Origin: Hevea brasiliensis
Lineage: Eukaryota; Streptophyta; Magnoliopsida; Malpighiales; Euphorbiaceae
Direction: 5' to 3'
NCBI RefSeq assembly: GCF_030052815.1
Contig: NC_079510.1
Coordinates: 42,347,566-42,411,565 of the forward strand
DNA: 64,000 bases
This document shows positions 58,000 to 64,000 of this stretch, one piece after another. A program made the translations under genes and the position numbers. Within the stretch, counting starts at the first letter, position 1, and every line of letters begins with the position of its first letter. The notes under the pieces are model-generated. The model saw only the letters and a list, made by a program, of their open reading frames with translations. It was not told the DNA's origin and did no database searches.

Positions 58000-59525
58000 T
58001 ATTTAAATTAAAATTGAAACTTTAATTGTGAACAATATAAAGACATTAAGAATATTTTTATTTTTTTTATCATAAGAACATTTTTATCATCTTTATAAGT
58101 TTTCTTTTCATTGTATATTTAGTTTATAATTATTTTTATTAATATAAATAAATAAAATTTACTTACCCTAACTTCAAACTTTTGTGGAAATATATATATG
58201 TTAATTTAGATATTTTGATGTTGATAATTTATAATAATTTTATTAAATTGGATGGTATATTATCTAATTAATCGTATTGATTAAAATTTAGATTAATAAA
58301 TTTATTTTTGCATTAAAAATATAATTTCCTCTCTTTTCTTTGTTTTCTGTGTTATTAATTTCTATTTTTCTACCCATCATTTGTTACATGATAGGATTCT
58401 AAACAAAAAATATAATAAAATTTCAAATAATAAAAATTTTTCTTCTGAAATTTTCTTTAAAAATTTTTATTCTTCAAACTAAAATTTGTTAGAAAATTGT
58501 TATAGTTTTTTTGAAAATTTCACTTCTTTAAGGAACATCCTCCATAGAAATATAATTTTTAGAGAAAATTTCTTTAAATTTTATTTTTAAATATGAAAAA
58601 AATATTTTTCTTAACCATGAATATTTCGTAATTTCAAATATTTGACTGCTTCTTTTACTCATTGACTAATAAAAAAATTATAAGGTTGTTAAATTAAATA
58701 TTATAAGTCAATTATTTCAAAAAAAAATTATAAATCAATTAATTTAATTTTTAAAAATACAGAAAAATTCATTATTTCTCTTAATTAAACAGCAAATGTT
58801 AAATAATAACTTACCCTTATTTTAAGTTAATATAACAATATAACTGATCTGAGGATTAACTCATTAACTGATTCAAAATTTAAAGATTAATTCAACATTT
58901 TAAGGATTAATTCATCGAAGATTAATTAGAAAGTTGCATAAATTCGATTGACAAAATGGGATTTTCATTTGATTAACTCTATGCTCTACATTTCTCAGCA
59001 TATCATAAAATATAATGATCTGTCCTAATGCTATTTCTAAGCAGTGATGGTTACAGTGTTCCTCTCTAGTCTAATGGTTTGATTGGGAATTATATTAAAG
59101 TTTTTTATATTATAATTAAATTAGAATATTATTTTTATTAGACTTTTATATTGTTTTAATGTCAATTTTCCTCTTAGTCTATTAGTTTGATCGGGAATAA
59201 TAATTTAGGAGTATGAAATTTTTCATTAAAATATTTTTTTATAATAATTAAATTAGAATGCTATACGTATTAGAATTTCATATTGTTTTAAAGTTTAGTA
59301 ATGTACAAGCATTAAATGCTGTGGATATTTTTTTATTTTATTATATTAATGTAATTAATAAATAAAATATTTCTATTAAAAATATATTAAACTGTGTTTT
59401 ATAATAATATAAAATATTATGTTTATATCTTGTAAATAAAATTATTATCTATTAATAGTTAATAATATTTAATATAAATTTAAATAAAACTAAAATTTAA
59501 TCATTACATATATATTATGTATTAG

Positions 59526-59577
<52 letters not shown>

Positions 59578-59981
59578 TAATTTAAGACCAATTAATATTA
59601 ATAATATACTATTTATTGTTTACTTATTATAATAAATTGAACAAAGTATAATTTAATAATAAAAAATATTTAACTATAGAGTCTAGTAATAAAAGAAGAT
59701 AATAATAACACTTGCTAAAAAGTGAATTGATTAATCCATCTAAAAAAACTATAACATTATTCTTATGGTAATTCATCTAGTATTTAAAAACAAAATATAT
59801 TCACATTATTTTTAAAGATTTTTAATTATTAAAAAATAAGTTAAATATATTGCGATTAAATTAGATTTTAAGAGCAAAATAAATTTAAGTATTTATTACT
59901 TATAAATTAAAGTTACACAATTTAATAAACTAAAAACTCTAAATAGATGCTATAAAAAAAATTTATAGATATATTTTTTTA

Positions 59982-60024
<43 letters not shown>

Positions 60025-60873
60025 TCAATCAAAATCTTATTATTTTAAAGTAGTGCTTATAAAAAAAAATAAAAAAAGGTATAATAAATATTATTAAAAT
60101 AAATCAATAATTTATTATTACCGCCCTTTTCTATTTTAATGTTAAAGTCTTCATATTTCATTAGTGTAATTTTGATTTGTAAAATAAAATTTATTTTATC
60201 ATAAAATAAAATCATCTTAACAATTGTAAAATAAAGATAATAATGATTAAAGTAAATTTAATAATTAAATAATTTAAAAAAAATTAAAAAGAAAATAACA
60301 TAAAAAAATAATAAAAATTAATTTAAATTAATATATAAACACTTATGTGGTGTAAAATTTAAATAAATAAAAATTTAAAATTTTAAATAGTAAAATAAGA
60401 TACCTAAATTAAAATTAAAAGATAATTATAAAAGAAAAAAAGAGTGATATATCAAAAAATTTTAAGATATATAATGCAAAAAATCGAAAAGAGAGTTTTT
60501 ATTTTTAACAATAAAATAAAAAATTAAAAAAAACACTAAAAATAAAAAACCATCACATGATAAGATTATCAATATTCTTAGAACAGTGAATTTTATTTTA
60601 TTAAAATAAAATTATTTTAATAAAAATAATAATTAAATAATTTAAAAGTAATTAAAATTAAAATAAAAAATTGAAATTATATATATTGGGGATTGTTTGA
60701 AAAAGGTGGGAGAGAAAAATATGAGGTAAGGAGGGGGGGCGGGGATAATAAAAGATGATATTTTTTCTTGGAAATAGACGAATCAGGGAGTGTTAAGAGA
60801 GAAATAAGTAAAAAAATAATAAAATAATATTTTTATTATTTTTTAAGAATAGTAAAAATGTTGTGTGTTTTAA

Positions 60874-60920
<47 letters not shown>

Positions 60921-62337
60921 AAAATAGATAATATTTTTATTTAAAAAAAAATAATAAAAAGATAATTTTTTCATCTACTTTTAAAATAATTTTTGGGACC
61001 ATCCATTTAATCGATCAATATATTTAAATTTTTTGTATTAAAAATTTAAATAATATCAATATCTTATTATAAAAATTGTAGACCAAGTGATAAATTGAGT
61101 TGGAGACTTTGAGAAAATGGATAAATTTATGTTTTCTTTCTATTATTTATTTCTTCTCTATAAATTCGTAATATTAGATATTTCTTTCTTAATAGTTAGC
61201 CTGTTGAGAATGAGATTTTAAATATAATTGATAGCCAACTGATTCTATTGAAGTTAGAAATATCACTTTTTAAAATTTTGTGCAATTACAAATAAATGAG
61301 GAAAAATGAATCAGATGTCTTAGTTGGGGCTAATTTGTAGATGCAACTCGTAGTTACTATTTTGGCTTGGTAAGAAGATGATCACAAAAGAGGCTCAAAG
61401 ACTATAACACTTCCTTCTGTTAGTCCTATAGCAAATTGGTAGGGATCATGGGTATCTATCGCATTTATGTAGTTTAGTGGCTTGTAATTTTATTTCTATT
61501 TCCTATATTTTACTTCTCTTGATATAATAATAATCATAATAATTAATATTTTTAAAGGAGGAAAAAAAATTAGATATCATCTCATTAAACACGTATTAGA
61601 AGAATCTTAATCTCAATTTGGACATTTAAACAACTAAGAAATTAATAATCAATTCCTCCTAAAAAATCAATATCAATCTTAGGTTTCAAAATTACCTTGA
61701 CATTAAAAACCAAATTGAAAAAGACATGAGCTTTTTATAAACCAATAAAATAACTTTAGAAGAAATTGATCAAGTATTTTTCCTCTCCATTTAATTATTT
61801 TAAGAAATATTTGAAATTTATATTCTAATACTAAAGAATAAAAAATATTCCTCTAAAAAAATTCAAATGAGAGATGAATTAAAATATAAATAATAAATCA
61901 TTAATTTACTTGATGATAAAAAATAACTTATCATTACTTTACTTGATGATTAATAAATAAAGCTAAAAAAAAAAACACTTTATTTTTGAGAGGTTTTTAA
62001 CAACTTCTTCTTTTTCTTTCTTTTTTTTTCCGACACCTTTTTTTTTTATAAAAGTAGAGAAATAATACTTGGAAGAAGAGTGTAAATGAATTAGAAGAAA
62101 AATGTAGAAGAGTTGACATAATAAAAGAGGAGATTTTATGAAAAAAAAAATTAGAAAGGATAAAGTTGGTCTTTTACTGTTTCTTAGGAACAATAAAAAA
62201 CCTAGCTTTTTTTCAAAAAAAAAAAAGAATGTATTTTTTTAATTTAATTATTTTTTATTTTGTTCAAATTTTTAATATTGTAAATAATATTGAAAGCTAA
62301 GGGTAATTTTTGTCCCTTTTTAAGTTCACCTCGTACT

Positions 62338-62397
<60 letters not shown>

Positions 62398-62967
62398 CAT
62401 TAGAGATTATAAATTAATGATAAATATATTTAAATTAATTTTGTATAAATTTTAATATAAATTAAATTTATTTATATCAAATATATTGAAATAAACAATA
62501 AGGAAATAACTATTTTAATTTGATAGGAGAATTACAAACTTTTAATTTAAAAAGTGTTAAAAAGTAATTATTTTTAGTAATAATTTATTTTTAAATTATT
62601 ATTTTTATTAGAATGATTTTGATATGGAATTAGTATTATAATTATTTAATTATAATCTTATTTTAAGTATTAATAAATAAACTTTTAAAGCAAATGATAT
62701 AATTTTATAATTAATAAAAATTATAAAAATATATACCATTTAATTTTAAGTTTTGAAATAAGATAATTAATATATTATTCTCTATTTTTGTAAATAAATT
62801 GATAGATACTAATAAAAAGACAAACAAATTAAGTAGTGAAAAAAAAACTCATATACTACATAACGATTTTAAAAACATTATTATTAAAATACTTAAATTT
62901 TAAAATATAAGAAATATTTTCTAAAAAATAAATGTTTAAACTCTATACATAATTTTTTAATAAATTG
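55461..62967. other. Extremely AT-rich gene-free region
   Basis: About 7.5 kb of very AT-rich sequence with no frame longer than about 80 codons and no recognisable domain. It holds long AT runs (57412–57468, 57967–57998, 59527–59575, 62344–62390) and AAT runs (about 59983–60022, 60871–60920). An imperfect tandem repeat of about 110 bp lies at about 59060–59290 (AGTYTAATGGTTTGATYGGGAA). A less AT-rich patch at 61080–61500 may be a decayed insertion but was not identified. Confidence 0.7.
60871..60920. repeat. Perfect AAT/ATT palindrome
   Basis: A (TAA)n run passes directly into its complement (TTA)n, giving a roughly 50-bp inverted repeat without a spacer. It is likely to extrude as a hairpin and to be hard to sequence. 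Confidence 0.85.
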
Positions 62968-64000
62968 TCACGACCCAACCTATGGGCCGGACCGGCACTA
63001 GGACCTGGGCCAGCCTAAAGCCCCCGAGTCCCGTAATAAGCCTAACTGTTCATTAACCCAACTCTAAGGCCCATTTGGGCCCAATTTCAAGAAACCAAAC
63101 GGACAGAATCCGGCCATAAAATGGACTTTCCAACGGGGAGTTTTCGACTCACCCGACCTGTAAACATAATAAATACTCAATTGGGGAGCTCAGCTCACCC
63201 TCCACATACTCATATCCTCATAAAAATAAATGGGAGCTCAGCTCCCTCATCCAATCCATCAAACATACATATCATTATACGTTTACAGGTCCAACATGAT
63301 AATAATATTACAGACCATAATCAAATAAATACTTCTAACACATGCGGAAATTCTAGGAGTAAATAAAATTACACAAATATTGATAAACAACCTGCGAAGG
63401 AGAAAAGCAGGTTAACCAAAAATAAAATCCTCCTGTAGCCTGAAAAAAAATATTGAACAGGAGTGAGCGTTCGACTCAGAGAGTAAAATATCAATTTTAA
63501 CCATAATCTCTATAACTATCTAAAACTAATGCACCCTGTAGAGTGAAATGCAACATCAACATCATTTTCACATCATAACATCAAAAAGGTAATTTGGAGC
63601 ACTCACGCACCCTGTAGCATCAATCATAACATATGGGAGCTGATCCTATACGACTCTCTTAAATCCAACACAGTGCCGTGAAGAACTCAAGCCGGACTTT
63701 CGCTTAATAAACCAAATCGAGGGTCCCAGCGAAGAACTCAAGCCGTGACTACCCGTCCTATCCATAGTCCACACCACATCACACGCACGCCAACGCACGC
63801 ACACTGCTCCAAATTACTACAACAACATCATGGCACTTTAACAGTTATCAATGCATCATAAATCGTGCCTAGAGTTTAACTACATAAATATATGCATATA
63901 AGTGATGCATGGGCATGCTGAATATATAATAATATCGAAATTACAATTAAAATTAATATTTTACTCACAGACTTGGTGGTCACCGAGGCGGGCGGAGGAA
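62968..64000 (+). mobile_element. LTR retroelement, 5' part of LTR, truncated by the window end
   Basis: Starts TGTCACGACCCAACCTATGG, then CCGGCACTAGGACCTGGGCC, with a TG start and a GC-rich onset against the AT-rich flank. It contains AGGAGTGAGCGTTCGACTCA (63461–63480) and TATGGGAGCTGATCC, both shared with the inverted copy at 4423–6474. It is GC-richer and retains more CG sites than that copy, so it is probably younger. Ends and internal genes lie beyond the window. Confidence 0.7.

Noticed and set aside
1..64000. CRISPR arrays, bacterial operons, riboswitches or organelle genes
   Set aside because: Nothing of this kind was seen. Spliced genes and plant retroelements show nuclear plant DNA.

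Overview
This is a window of plant nuclear DNA. It has spliced genes with GT–AG introns, 5S-derived TRIM retroelements, chromovirus-like LTRs, small TIR transposons and long AT-rich intergenic DNA. Protein similarity and repeat style suggest a woody eudicot, possibly Malpighiales/Euphorbiaceae; that is an inference, not shown by the sequence.

Layout. Bases 1–6474 are retroelement debris: the end of a long LTR, an internally inverted Cassandra-type TRIM whose LTRs carry 5S rRNA-like promoter boxes, and an inverted LTR of a second family. Bases 6475–15495 hold no convincing gene. They contain two copies of a TIR-like repeat, a hAT-like element, a 5'-truncated L1 LINE tail and a diverged direct segmental duplication. 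Bases 15496–20534 carry two intronless, divergently transcribed genes: a U-box/ARM E3 ubiquitin ligase of the PUB20/21 (CMPG) group on the minus strand, and a putative ANTH-domain clathrin assembly protein on the plus strand.

From 55077 down to 21458 the minus strand encodes one very large gene, THO complex subunit 2 (THO2/THOC2). I resolved it into 32 coding exons (1887 aa). The coding sequence is about 5.7 kb within a 33.6 kb span. Much of the excess is transposon-derived: two elements with 9-bp target-site duplications (Mutator-like), a hAT-like element with a near-perfect 8-bp duplication and a nested LINE fragment, a gag-only LTR element in antisense orientation, MITE copies, and expanded minisatellites.

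Upstream of THO2, 55.5–63.0 kb is an extremely AT-rich, gene-free stretch full of AT and AAT microsatellites. The window ends in another LTR of the family seen at 4.4–6.5 kb, in the opposite orientation.

The three genes are not an operon-like unit. THO2 acts in nuclear mRNP assembly and export, the ANTH protein at membranes in clathrin coat assembly, and the U-box protein in ubiquitination, probably stress-linked. The two right-hand genes are convergent and share a 0.9 kb 3' intergenic region.
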